A stretch of DNA of 64,000 nt from CAXBCP01 sp047638395 (lineage in GTDB: Bacteria; Pseudomonadota; Alphaproteobacteria; MPNO01; UBA830): assembly GCA_047638395.1 (NCBI GenBank), contig JBLIMV010000016.1, positions 68,417 to 132,416 of the forward strand. Direction: 5' to 3'. A model generated the notes under the pieces. It ran no database searches. It worked only from the letters and a program-made list of their open reading frames with translations, and had not been told where the DNA came from. The position numbers and the translations under genes were made by a program. Shown one piece after another: positions 43,610-52,864 of the stretch. Position 1 is the stretch's first letter. Every line of letters starts with the position of its first letter.

Positions 43610-43939
43610 ATGCAAATGACCGATATCCCGTTTGGAAACACCGACTGGTCGGACGTGGAACCCACTGAACATAAAGGGGAAACCGGCGCCGCTTACTGGC
43701 GGACCCGGCAATTCGGCGATATCCGGGTGCGGATGCTCGAATATACCCCCGGCTACCTTGCCGATCACTGGTGCCTCAAAGGGCACATCCTTTTCTGCCT
43801 GGAAGGCGAATTACACACCGAGCTTGCCGACGGGCGTACCTTCGTGCTGACCCCGGGCATGAGTTACCAGGTGGCCGACGACGCGGAACCGCACCGGTCA
43901 TCGACCAGCGTCGGCGCCAAACTGTTCGTCGTAGACTGA
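43610..43939 (+). CDS. DHCW-motif cupin-fold protein
   Basis: The 109-residue single-domain cupin carries ADHWCLKGHILFCLEGEL, which corresponds to the motif that names the small DHCW cupin family, and a later PGMSYQVADDAEPHRSS segment supplying the second-half His. Metal binding through His and Glu is expected for cupins, but no reaction is known for this family. It appears to be a single gene, divergent from the helicase and convergent with the ASST-like gene. Confidence 0.85.
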   Translation: MQMTDIPFGNTDWSDVEPTEHKGETGAAYWRTRQFGDIRVRMLEYTPGYLADHWCLKGHILFCLEGELHTELADGRTFVLTPGMSYQVADDAEPHRSSTSVGAKLFVVD

Positions 43940-43961
43940 CCGAAGCCCTGGCGAAGGCGAT

Positions 43962-45026
43962 CTAACCGAGGCGGCCGCCGATCTCCGGTGAGTCCGCCGC
44001 ATATCGATAGGCCCGGAATATCGTCGACTGATCGCCGGTCGACATTCCCTTTGTCTCATGGCTGGTGAACGGGGAAACATATTCCCAGACGATCTCATCA
44101 TCGGGTGTCACCTCGAACAATCGTCCCCACAGGCCTTCACAGATCAGGGTATTGCCGTTTGTCAGGCGCTGCGCGCCCGAAATGAAATGGCTGTCGAAGG
44201 TGTGGCTGGGATTACCCCAGTACTCCCAGACGGTCTCGTCGGTTTCGGGACTCCACTCGACAATCTTGGAACCGCGCGGCACCTGCGCGTTCCGGTTGGC
44301 AAAAATCAGATAATTGCCGTTTTTGAGCAGCTGAAAATCGTGCGGGCCACCCCAGTCCGGCTCGTGCCGCTCGTAGATCAGATCGCCGCTCGCCTGATCT
44401 ATCACCCCAACCCAATCGAGAGCGCGGCAGCACACACCGATCCGTCCGTCACCCATGGGGGCGATCGTGTTGGCGTGACCGAATTCATGACGGTTTTTGA
44501 TGTGCATGATGGGATAGTCTTCAATCTCGACATGCTCCCAAATGCGCCATTCCCAAACTCTCTCACCCGCGGCATTCACCTCGATCAGTAAATCTCCCCA
44601 GATCCCCCCCGCCGCATGCTCGCTGCCAGCACCGCCGCCCTGCACCCGCGCAGCAGCATCTTCGGGCATAAGCTCCCAGGACAAATAGATCAGGTTGCCG
44701 TTCGGCAATCGGTGAAAGTCGTGATGCTGATTTGCGTCGCGGTATTCCCAGACAACGTTGCCGTCCCAGTCCATTTCCTGAATAAGCCCACCCCGCGCAG
44801 CCAGGCCTTCGGGGCCCTCGCCCAGCCAGGTCGATACCAGCAGGTTACCGTTGGGCTGCAGCTTGGCGTAGTTCCCCGGCTGTCCCGGGATATCCCACTG
44901 GTGAACAACCTTGCCGGCCATATCGATAAGATAGGCCGCGCGCTGCAGTAACGGCGCTAGCAGGGTGTATCCGGCCGCTGCCCGGCCATCGTCGGAAATT
45001 GTCACGCCTCTCTGAAGATACCGCAT
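43962..45026 (-). CDS. Arylsulfotransferase (ASST)-like beta-propeller protein
   Basis: I chose ATG 45026 (MRYLQRGVTIS), which has AGGGG a few bases upstream; the frame extends to 45227 but then overlaps the next gene. The 354-residue protein is built of repeated propeller strands of the kind LPNGNLIYL, LKNGNYLIFAN and LTNGNTLICEG, with conserved-looking His in QHHDFHRL, FGHANTI, GGPHDFQLL and SHFISGAQRL. This is the pattern of ASST-family proteins, whose active-site His residues carry sulfate between phenols; many members are uncharacterised. No signal peptide is visible, so it would be cytoplasmic, unlike DsbL-dependent ASST. It is downstream of the halogenase-like flavoprotein on the same strand. 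Confidence 0.78.
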   Translation of the reverse strand: MRYLQRGVTISDDGRAAAGYTLLAPLLQRAAYLIDMAGKVVHQWDIPGQPGNYAKLQPNGNLLVSTWLGEGPEGLAARGGLIQEMDWDGNVVWEYRDANQHHDFHRLPNGNLIYLSWELMPEDAAARVQGGGAGSEHAAGGIWGDLLIEVNAAGERVWEWRIWEHVEIEDYPIMHIKNRHEFGHANTIAPMGDGRIGVCCRALDWVGVIDQASGDLIYERHEPDWGGPHDFQLLKNGNYLIFANRNAQVPRGSKIVEWSPETDETVWEYWGNPSHTFDSHFISGAQRLTNGNTLICEGLWGRLFEVTPDDEIVWEYVSPFTSHETKGMSTGDQSTIFRAYRYAADSPEIGGRLG

Positions 45027-45132
45027 ATGCCCCTGCCCGCTGGTGAGTGTTTCAATCAGCCCATTATTAAGCCTAAGCCGCCAGGAAGGAAGGCGACGCG
45101 GCAATTTCGCCGGCACACAGGAATTGCCGGAT

Positions 45133-46482
45133 TTACAGGGTGCTGCGCTCCGGTTCGGTGGCGGGTTCGCCGGATCGTTCGTTCTCGGGCATCGAGAGGT
45201 CGGGCAAACGCTTGAGGCGGTCGGCAATCCGCTTGTCCGCGCCCGGATTTAAAAACCGGGAAACGGCAAATATCATCCGGAACAGACGGAGCCGCCAGGC
45301 AAGCCCGCCGCCGCGATAAAAATCGCCCGCCAGAACCGAGATCACCGCGTTTTTCACACCGAAAAAATTCTGCGGGACCATAAAAAGGTATCTCAGGGTC
45401 GGCGTGTTGAAACGCACGACAAACCACGACACCCGCCGGATCGCCCCGTCGATATCCCTCTGGTAGCGCCGCTGGAACGCCCTCGAACGCGCCGGGCGAT
45501 CCAGAATGCTGTTTACGGTGCGGGCCGCCCGTTCCGCCCCGCTCATTGCCAGCAGAACGCCGGTCGAAAAGACGGGGTCTACAAACGCATATGAGTCGCC
45601 CACCAGAAGATAGCCGTCGCCATAGGCCGATTTAGCTTTGTAGGAATAATTGCCGGCGCCGCTGACATCGCTTATCCGGCTGGCGTCTTTCAGAACTTCC
45701 CACGCCTTGGGACAAAGACGCAGCGTCTCTTCCATAAATTCGTCAAGGCTGCCGCTTCGCGTCTTCAGGTAATCCGGCATGCACACCGCACCGATGCTGG
45801 TCACGCCGTCCGGCAGGGGAATCATCCAGATCCAGCCGTGTTCGAACCAGTAGATCGAAATGTTGCCCTGCGTTTCCCAGGCCGCAGTGCTCACATCTTT
45901 GTAGTGAGCAAACAGGGCCGCGCTGTTATGGCGGCTGTCGCGGATGCGCTGATCATGAGCGCGCGCCAGGAAACCATCCCGCCCCGACGCATCCACAATA
46001 AACCGGGCCGAAATTTCGGATGTCCCGTCATTCCTTGCGAGATCGAGGTGCCAGCCATCGGCGACACGCCGGCTCCCGATCACCGCACAATTTTCTTTCA
46101 GCACAACACCCGCAGTCTCGGCATGGCGGAACAGAATTTCATCGAAATCGGCGCGTCTGACCTGATAGGAGTCCGGGATTACCGGTGCCAGGGACTCCTC
46201 GAAGAAAAACGTTTGCCGGTGATCGTGGTCGGGGGAGATAAATTCCGCACCGGGCTTTCGCACACCGACAGCGGCAATTTCTTGCGCCACACCAAGTCGC
46301 TCCAATATCGGCAGATTATGCGGCAAAAGAGATTCGCCGATATGAAAACGGGGATGCTGCGCCTTGTCGATCAGCACGACCCGGCGGCCGCTCTGCGCGA
46401 GAAAGCACGCAGTGGTCGACCCTGCCGGGCCACCGCCAATTACGGCGACATCGTAGCAGCCGTCATCCGTCATTTGAGACAT
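45133..46482 (-). CDS. FAD-dependent oxidoreductase with flavin-halogenase-like motifs
   Basis: The start is uncertain; ATG 46482 (MSQMTDDG) sits just before the FAD fold, while the longest frame begins with TTG 46566. The protein (449 residues) has VAVIGGGPAGSTTA (dinucleotide fold), HPRFHIGESLLP and GDSYAFVDPVFSTGV, typical of the geranylgeranyl-reductase/halogenase superfamily. It also has WIWMIP (217-222), fitting the WxWxIP signature of flavin-dependent halogenases, and a Lys in VRKPGAEF (about 76) where halogenases have a catalytic Lys. Many relatives with these motifs remain unassigned, so halogenation is a possibility only. The ASST-like gene follows 106 bases downstream, and a GMC oxidoreductase gene diverges upstream. 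Confidence 0.8.
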   Translation of the reverse strand: MSQMTDDGCYDVAVIGGGPAGSTTACFLAQSGRRVVLIDKAQHPRFHIGESLLPHNLPILERLGVAQEIAAVGVRKPGAEFISPDHDHRQTFFFEESLAPVIPDSYQVRRADFDEILFRHAETAGVVLKENCAVIGSRRVADGWHLDLARNDGTSEISARFIVDASGRDGFLARAHDQRIRDSRHNSAALFAHYKDVSTAAWETQGNISIYWFEHGWIWMIPLPDGVTSIGAVCMPDYLKTRSGSLDEFMEETLRLCPKAWEVLKDASRISDVSGAGNYSYKAKSAYGDGYLLVGDSYAFVDPVFSTGVLLAMSGAERAARTVNSILDRPARSRAFQRRYQRDIDGAIRRVSWFVVRFNTPTLRYLFMVPQNFFGVKNAVISVLAGDFYRGGGLAWRLRLFRMIFAVSRFLNPGADKRIADRLKRLPDLSMPENERSGEPATEPERSTL

Positions 46483-46718
46483 CACACCGACAGAAACCTG
46501 CGGAAACATACAAACGGGCGGCCGGCGTTTCAGGGTCGTTCGCACTCCGGGCCACTGCGCGTCCAATAGTTGTTTTCACGGTTACTTGATCGCGCATTGT
46601 AGGCGGGTCGGGCGCTGTGCGGCAAGCCAAGGTCATTCTCGATTTCGGTAATAAAGCGGGTAAAATCGGCGACAACAGGTATACCAATTAAAACGCAAGA
46701 AACGCAGAGGCACCCACA

Positions 46719-48446
46719 GTGACCGAAATCGAAAACAAGCACTTCGACTACATTATCCTTGGCGGCGGGTCGGCGGGGTGCACGCTGGCGAACCGCTTAT
46801 CTGCCATTTCGTCGAACGAGGTTCTGCTCGTCGAAGCGGGAAAAGATTTCACGCCCGGCAACGAGCCGGCGGACATGCTGGATTCCTATCCGATGGGTGC
46901 GTCTTTCAATCCCGCCTATCACTGGAGTGAACTGAAGGTGCGTCTGTCACATACACCGTCGAACAGTGCGCAACGCCAGACCCCGCGCTTTCTCGAACAG
47001 GCCCGCGTGGTCGGCGGCGGCTCATCGATCAACGCCCAGATGGCCAATCGCGGCTCGCCACTTGATTACAACGAATGGGCTGACAAAGGTGCCAAAGGCT
47101 GGAACTGGGAAAGCGTGCTGCCCTATTTCCGCAAACTGGAGACCGATCACGACATTCAGGACGACTATCACGGCAGTGACGGTCCGATCTCTATCCGCCG
47201 CGTGCCCAAGGATCACTGGCCGGAATTTACGCATGCCGTCACCGGTGTGCTGAGCAATACCGGGCTTGGCGAGGTCGAAGATCAGAACGGCCTGTTCGAG
47301 GATGGCTGGTTCCGCAGTACCATTTCGAACAAGGATGAAACCCGCGTATCCGCCTCCATGGGCTACCTGAACCGCGATGTTCGTGCCCGGCCGAACCTGC
47401 ACATCCTGCCGGAAACCACGGCAGAAACACTGGTCTTCGAGGGGCGCCGGGTTACTGGCGCAGTGGTCAACAACAAGGGCAGGCGCCTGACGTTCAACGG
47501 CGCACGAACCATTGTATCAACCGGCGCGCTGCACACACCGACCCTGCTGATGCGGTCAGGGATCGGGCGTGGCGCCCACCTCCAGGAGATGGGCGTCGAT
47601 GTCGTCGCCGACCGGCCGGGCGTCGGCAACAACCTGAACGAACATCCGACCATCGCCGTGTCGGCCTATCTGAAATCCAACGCCCGACTGCGCGCCGATA
47701 CAGGCACGCGGCGCCACGCACAGGTATCGTTCCGCTACTCATCCGAAGTCGCCGAATGCGGGCCCGGCGACATGTATGTCTCTGTCACCGCCAAATCCGC
47801 ATGGCACGCAGTTGGCGTGCGCCTCGGGTCTTTCCTGATGTGGTGCAACAAACCCTATTCGCGCGGGCACGTGCTGCTCAGCAGTGCCAATCCTGCGGCC
47901 GAACCCGATGTCGATTTCAACATGCTCTCCGACCGGCGGGACTATGACCGCCTCGCCGAGGGCGTGCACCGGATGGCCGGATATTTTGCCCACCCCGACA
48001 TGGCCGGGATCGCCGCCGATGCATTCCCCAGCGCCTATTCGGAGCGTGTCAGAAAGATCGGCGCGGTAAACACGAAGAACAAAATTCTGACGAATATTCT
48101 GGCGGCCATCATGGATGGTCCCGCCCCGCTACGCCGGGCGGCGATAAAAGGATTTATCACCCTGGGAAAAACACTCGACGAGCTCATGACCGACGAGAAA
48201 GCCATGGAAGAATTTATCCGCGCCAACGTGACCGGCTGCTGGCACCCGTCCGGCACGGCCCGTATGGGTGCCGCAGACGACCCGCTTGCGGTGACGGCAC
48301 CCGATGGCAGCGTCTACGGTGTCGACGGGCTCACAGTGTGCGATGCCTCGCTGTTTCCCTGCGTGCCGCGGGCAAATACGAATATTCCGACGATCATGTG
48401 CGCGGAGAAAATTGCCGACGGTTTGCTGAACCGCGGCGAGACCTGA
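46719..48446 (+). CDS. GMC-family FAD oxidoreductase (choline dehydrogenase-like)
   Basis: GMC enzymes oxidise alcohols with FAD. GTG 46719 has AGAGG eight bases upstream. The 575-residue protein shows the FAD fold (YIILGGGSAGCTLANRLS), the GMC signature 1 region (ARVVGGGSSINAQMANRG), STGALHTPTLLMRSGIG (signature 2, with T/S-G-A) and the catalytic His in TGCWHPSGTARMG. The length is normal. No partner cytochrome is adjacent. The substrate could be an aliphatic or aromatic alcohol. Confidence 0.92.
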   Translation: MTEIENKHFDYIILGGGSAGCTLANRLSAISSNEVLLVEAGKDFTPGNEPADMLDSYPMGASFNPAYHWSELKVRLSHTPSNSAQRQTPRFLEQARVVGGGSSINAQMANRGSPLDYNEWADKGAKGWNWESVLPYFRKLETDHDIQDDYHGSDGPISIRRVPKDHWPEFTHAVTGVLSNTGLGEVEDQNGLFEDGWFRSTISNKDETRVSASMGYLNRDVRARPNLHILPETTAETLVFEGRRVTGAVVNNKGRRLTFNGARTIVSTGALHTPTLLMRSGIGRGAHLQEMGVDVVADRPGVGNNLNEHPTIAVSAYLKSNARLRADTGTRRHAQVSFRYSSEVAECGPGDMYVSVTAKSAWHAVGVRLGSFLMWCNKPYSRGHVLLSSANPAAEPDVDFNMLSDRRDYDRLAEGVHRMAGYFAHPDMAGIAADAFPSAYSERVRKIGAVNTKNKILTNILAAIMDGPAPLRRAAIKGFITLGKTLDELMTDEKAMEEFIRANVTGCWHPSGTARMGAADDPLAVTAPDGSVYGVDGLTVCDASLFPCVPRANTNIPTIMCAEKIADGLLNRGET

Positions 48447-48534
48447 GCCGGGAGTTGCCGAACGGCACGATAGTGCGCAATCATATGATGAATTCGTACA
48501 TCAGGCAGACGTCTAACAAAACGGGAGGCACTTC

Positions 48535-49083
48535 ATGAGCACCCAACAAGTCCAGTCCGAACAAAGATACGTTTATGTCGGTTATCACGGCGAAGAGAAC
48601 CCGACCGAACGCGAACGCATTCTGCATTTGCTCGATACCTACAGCACGACCGAAGGCTTCGTTGCGCAATACCTTCCCAAATGGATCGATGTCAGTCCCA
48701 ATCAGACTGTGCAGGGCGGATTGCGCACCGTTCAAGGGCGCGAAGCGCTGCATGCGCGGTTGATGAAAAAGCGGCTGATCGAACTAAAAGGTGATTCCGC
48801 TGCCAAAATTCCTGAAATCCGGAAGGAAAAAGAAGTTCCGTTCTTCTCATCGCCGGATCACAGCGACGTCGAGAAACTCAAGGTCCTTTCCGAGTTGTTC
48901 GGAAACGGCGAAGCGTTTCTCAGCCCCGTCATGGAAATCGCAGACGGGATAAAGGACGACCTTCTGACGGCAGAATTGCTCCGCACGATCCTGGATAACG
49001 AAATGGAAAGCATCACCTGGGTTCAGGAAATGTACCGCGTGCTCAGTGCGGAACAGGAGAGCGATCAGGAGACACAGCATTAA
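48535..49083 (+). CDS. Conserved-looking hypothetical protein upstream of molybdenum hydroxylase
   Basis: ATG 48535 has a strong GGGAGG about seven bases upstream, so it is surely translated. The 182-residue protein is soluble, charged and mainly helical towards the end, with no signal peptide. A C-terminal stretch (ILDNEMESITWVQEMYRVLS) has Glu spacing reminiscent of a four-helix ferritin-like bundle, but I cannot confirm that. Its stop (49081-49083) lies within the start region of the molybdenum hydroxylase gene, so the two are translationally linked and may work together. No known family is recognised. Confidence 0.6.
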   Translation: MSTQQVQSEQRYVYVGYHGEENPTERERILHLLDTYSTTEGFVAQYLPKWIDVSPNQTVQGGLRTVQGREALHARLMKKRLIELKGDSAAKIPEIRKEKEVPFFSSPDHSDVEKLKVLSELFGNGEAFLSPVMEIADGIKDDLLTAELLRTILDNEMESITWVQEMYRVLSAEQESDQETQH

Positions 49084-51475
49084 TGAACACCTGACGCCCG
49101 TTTCGGGTGTGGGCAGGCGCCGGATCGGTGAGTCAGTCCTGCGCAAGGAGGACGACCGCTACATTCGCGGCAGCGGGACCTATTCGGATGACATCAACAA
49201 GCCCGGCCAGTGCTACGCCACGTTCGTGCGGTCCCACTTGCCACGCGGGACTATCCGCGACATCGATATTGCCGCCGCCCTGCAATCGGACGGGGTCATC
49301 GCGATACTGACCGGCCAAGACTATGCCGATGACGGCTTTGGTCCCGTCGTTCACCGCGCTATTGAAGGCGACCCGATCGACTTCCGGACACCGGCCTTTG
49401 GCGACGGAGATCCAGTCGCCCTGCAGTTCAACCAATGGCCCCTGCCCTTCGATGAGGTTCATCACGTCGGCGAGCCGGTGGCCGTGGTCATCGCAATGAC
49501 AGCGTCTGCCGCGGACGACGCCGCAGCACTCGTTGCCGCGGACATCGAACCGCTACCCGCCGTGATCGACACATTGCAGGCCGCTGCGCCGGATGCGCCA
49601 CAAATCCACGCCGAGGCGCCCGGCAATCTTTGCATCCATCACCGTCGCGGCGACGAAGAAGCGGTCAGGCGCGCCCTTGCGGCATCGGACGCGGTGGTCA
49701 ACGGGACGTTCGATGTATCCCGCGTCGCCGGTGGACAGATGGAACCACGGTCGGGCATTGGCGAGTACGATGTTGACGCTGACCAATTCGTCATCACTGC
49801 CGGCAACCAGGGCGTTCACCGTTATCGCGAGATGATTGCCAGCGCGCTGCGGGTTGAGAACGAACGGGTTCGGGTGATCTGCCCGGATGTCGGCGGCGGG
49901 TTCGGCCCCCGGGGCCATGTAAATCCGGAATTTGTCGTTCTTGCCTGGGCCGCACAACGGCTGGGCTGCCCGGTCAAATGGACCAACACACGCATCGATT
50001 CCTTCATCAGCGACTGGCAGGGCCGCGACATGGTGCTTGAGGGCGAGCTGGGCATGATGCGGGACGGCCGCATCAATGCGTACCGCCTGCATATGCGCGG
50101 TAATATCGGGGCCCACACGATCTGTTATGCCCCCCCGGCCAACGCATCCCGTCTTGCAACAACGGTCTATGACATCCCCGCCGCCAGTCAGGAGTTGCAG
50201 GTATATCTGACCAACACGCTGCCCGTCCTCCCCTACCGAGCCGCGGGACGGCCCGAAGTTCACTACATTCTCGAACGGCTGATCGATATGGCGGCGACCG
50301 AAGTCAGTATCGACCGGGTGGCGTGCCGCGCGCAGAACCTTATCCCCCGCGACCGGATGCCGTTCACGACCGCCACAGGGCTGACATACGACGTATGCGA
50401 TTTCGATGAGGCCCTGCAAAAGGTTGCCGAACTATGCGACTGGCATGGCTTGGAAGAACGTCGTGCAGCGGCCAAAATCCGCGGGCGTCTGCGGGGGGTC
50501 GGTATCGTCCCGTTCATCGAATCCCCGGTCGGTGCGCCGTTCGAACTGGCACGGCTGAAGATCGCCCCGGACGGGACGACCTGTATTTATGCAGGCACCC
50601 AGAACCACGGCCAGGGACACGAATCCACCTATGCCCAGGTCGTCAGCGACCTTCTTGGGATTCCGTTTGAGAAAATCTCACTGGCGCGGGGCGATACCGA
50701 CGAACTGGCCATTGGCGGCGGCACCCATTCGGACCGCTCCATGCGCATGATGGGAACCTTGCTTCACCGGATATCCAGGGACATCGTCGCACAGGCGCTG
50801 CCGCTCGCCGCAAAACTCCTGCAGGCGCCCGAGGATGCCGTCACTTTTGACGATGGGAAATTCCGTGCAACGGGCGAGAACAACGGGCAACAGGAGGTCT
50901 CTGTCCTCGATGTCGCCGCCGCGCTTGCGGAATTCCCGGAATTTCAGAAATCCTCTTCAGCAGGCCTCACCGCCACCGCGGAGCAGAAGGGCCGGATAAA
51001 TGCTTTTCCATACGGCGCGTCCGCCGCTGAAGTCGAGATAGATCCCGAAACCGGCGAAATGACCCTGTGCAACTTCTGCATCGTCAATGATAGCGGGGTT
51101 GCCGTGAACCCGATGATTGTTCACGGCCAGGTGCATGGCGGCATCGTGCAGGGCGTCGGTCAGGCGATGGGCGAGAACATGGTCTACGACACCTCTTCAG
51201 GCCAAATTCTGACGGGCTCGTTCATGGACTACATGATGCCGCGCGCCGACCAGTTTCCGCCCTTTCATCTCGACACCGCGGAAACACCCGTGGACTCATC
51301 AACCGGCAATAACCCGCTCGGCATCAAAGCCGGCGGCGAAGCCGGAACCGTGCCCGCTCTCGCGGTCATGGGAAATGCGGTGATGGATGCGCTGTCTCCG
51401 TTGGGTATCGCACACATGGACATGCCCTTTACCGCTGCGAATATCTGGAAAGCCATCAATGGGCGGCAGAAATAG
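49046..51475 (+). CDS. Molybdenum hydroxylase large subunit (xanthine dehydrogenase family)
   Basis: The 809-residue frame has the molybdopterin-cytosine-dinucleotide-binding subunit features: the RRIGESVLRKEDDRY start, ICPDVGGGFGPRG, the PYRAAGRPEVHYILERL motif of form II enzymes, TQNHGQGHESTYAQ and the catalytic Glu in AGGEAGTVPALA near the end. Such enzymes hydroxylate N-heterocycles, aldehydes or aromatic thioesters. The small 2Fe-2S and the FAD subunits are not in the window, which is unusual. The start is unclear: GTG 49046 overlaps the preceding gene, GTG 49109 lacks a ribosome site, and an AGGAG at 49067-49071 is properly spaced only from an ATT at 49079. Confidence 0.88.
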   Translation: MRNRRAIRRHSINEHLTPVSGVGRRRIGESVLRKEDDRYIRGSGTYSDDINKPGQCYATFVRSHLPRGTIRDIDIAAALQSDGVIAILTGQDYADDGFGPVVHRAIEGDPIDFRTPAFGDGDPVALQFNQWPLPFDEVHHVGEPVAVVIAMTASAADDAAALVAADIEPLPAVIDTLQAAAPDAPQIHAEAPGNLCIHHRRGDEEAVRRALAASDAVVNGTFDVSRVAGGQMEPRSGIGEYDVDADQFVITAGNQGVHRYREMIASALRVENERVRVICPDVGGGFGPRGHVNPEFVVLAWAAQRLGCPVKWTNTRIDSFISDWQGRDMVLEGELGMMRDGRINAYRLHMRGNIGAHTICYAPPANASRLATTVYDIPAASQELQVYLTNTLPVLPYRAAGRPEVHYILERLIDMAATEVSIDRVACRAQNLIPRDRMPFTTATGLTYDVCDFDEALQKVAELCDWHGLEERRAAAKIRGRLRGVGIVPFIESPVGAPFELARLKIAPDGTTCIYAGTQNHGQGHESTYAQVVSDLLGIPFEKISLARGDTDELAIGGGTHSDRSMRMMGTLLHRISRDIVAQALPLAAKLLQAPEDAVTFDDGKFRATGENNGQQEVSVLDVAAALAEFPEFQKSSSAGLTATAEQKGRINAFPYGASAAEVEIDPETGEMTLCNFCIVNDSGVAVNPMIVHGQVHGGIVQGVGQAMGENMVYDTSSGQILTGSFMDYMMPRADQFPPFHLDTAETPVDSSTGNNPLGIKAGGEAGTVPALAVMGNAVMDALSPLGIAHMDMPFTAANIWKAINGRQK

Positions 51476-51547
51476 ACAGCGGCGATTTCGTCCTGCATGG
51501 TCCTGGTGTCGGGTAGATAGCCGACCACCGAAAACGAGGCTGCCTCT

Positions 51548-52825
51548 GTGACTGACACGTCAACGATTTCACTCTGGGACACCACCGCCGAAGAAGACGA
51601 TCTCGCGCCGGAGATGGATGGCGACATCACAACGGAGCTCGCGATCATTGGCGGCGGGTATACGGGTCTTTCGACTGCGCTGCATGCCGCCCAACGCGGC
51701 ATCGACTGTCACGTGCTCGAAGCGCGTCAGATCGGCCATGGCGGATCGGGCCGCAATGTCGGCCTGGTGAATGCCGGGTTGTGGCTGCCGCCGCAGGATG
51801 TCCGCACGCAGCTCGGTGAAGCGCGCGGCGCGTCTCTGATCACAACGCTTGGCGATGCCCCCGAATACGTGATGTCGCTTATCGAACGCCACCAGATACG
51901 CTGCGAGGCAACGCGCACCGGCACCATTCACGCAGCACATTCCCCCGCCGGATACGAAGACCTCGCCCGCCGGACAGAGGAATGGCACCGACTCGGTGCA
52001 CCGGTCGACCTCCTTTCACGCGAACAGGCGGCCGCAAAGATCGGCAGCACGGCCTTCCACGGCGGCCTTCTGGACCATCGCGCCGGGACCATCAATCCGA
52101 TGGGATACGTGCGCGGCCTGGCGCGGGCGGCGCTGGCGGCAGGCGCCGGTCTGTCAGTCGGTGTCACCGCGCAAAAACTGACCCGAGAAGCCGGGCGCTG
52201 GATCGTCGAGACCGACCGCGGACGCGTCTCCGCCCGCTTCGTCGTACTCGGTACCAATGCCTATACGGACGACCTGTGGCCGGGCCTGAAACAAACCTTC
52301 ACCATGATCCACTATTTCCAGGTGGCGACGGTACCGCTCGGGGATCGTGGAGAGGCCATCCTGCCGGAACGCCAGGGTCTTTGGAACACGGGCAAGATCA
52401 TGTTCTCGCTCCGCCGGGACGCGTTCGGACGATTGATCGTCGGCTCCATGGGCCGGATCATCGGCGGCGACAAGGGCCTGTCGCGGCGCTGGGCCAGACA
52501 GCGCATCCGCACCATTTTCCCTGCTCTCGCCGACATAGAGTTCGAGAAATTCTGGCATGGCCAGATCGCCATGACCCCGGACCACCTGCCCCGGATATTC
52601 CGTCTTGCCGACGATCTTTATACGCCGATCGGCTATAATGGCCGCGGTATCACGCCGGGCACAATGTTCGGCAAGGCGATGGCCGACCTGCTGGCGGGTG
52701 GCGACGAGGACGATCTGCCCCTCCCGGTCACAAATGCCAGCCCCGTGGGCTCAACCGGGATCAGATCGACATTGTATGACGCCGCGTTCACGGCCAATCA
52801 GATCAAAAAGGCCTATACCAAATAG
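51548..52825 (+). CDS. DadA/PuuB-like FAD-dependent amine oxidase
   Basis: The 425-residue flavoprotein has the N-terminal FAD fold LAIIGGGYTGLSTALHAAQRG (core GGGYTGLS), followed by GHGGSGRNVGLVNAGLW, typical of DAO/gamma-glutamylputrescine oxidase-type enzymes, and a C-terminal IGYNGRGITPGTMFGKAMADL, which closes the FAD site. These oxidise amino acids or amines to imines. The start GTG 51548 lacks a clear ribosome site. An SDR and an ornithine-cyclodeaminase-family gene follow on the same strand, consistent with an amino-acid or imine pathway. Confidence 0.87.
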   Translation: MTDTSTISLWDTTAEEDDLAPEMDGDITTELAIIGGGYTGLSTALHAAQRGIDCHVLEARQIGHGGSGRNVGLVNAGLWLPPQDVRTQLGEARGASLITTLGDAPEYVMSLIERHQIRCEATRTGTIHAAHSPAGYEDLARRTEEWHRLGAPVDLLSREQAAAKIGSTAFHGGLLDHRAGTINPMGYVRGLARAALAAGAGLSVGVTAQKLTREAGRWIVETDRGRVSARFVVLGTNAYTDDLWPGLKQTFTMIHYFQVATVPLGDRGEAILPERQGLWNTGKIMFSLRRDAFGRLIVGSMGRIIGGDKGLSRRWARQRIRTIFPALADIEFEKFWHGQIAMTPDHLPRIFRLADDLYTPIGYNGRGITPGTMFGKAMADLLAGGDEDDLPLPVTNASPVGSTGIRSTLYDAAFTANQIKKAYTK

Positions 52826-52864
52826 GCTGTAGACCCAGACAACAGCCATACTCAGGAGATACCA

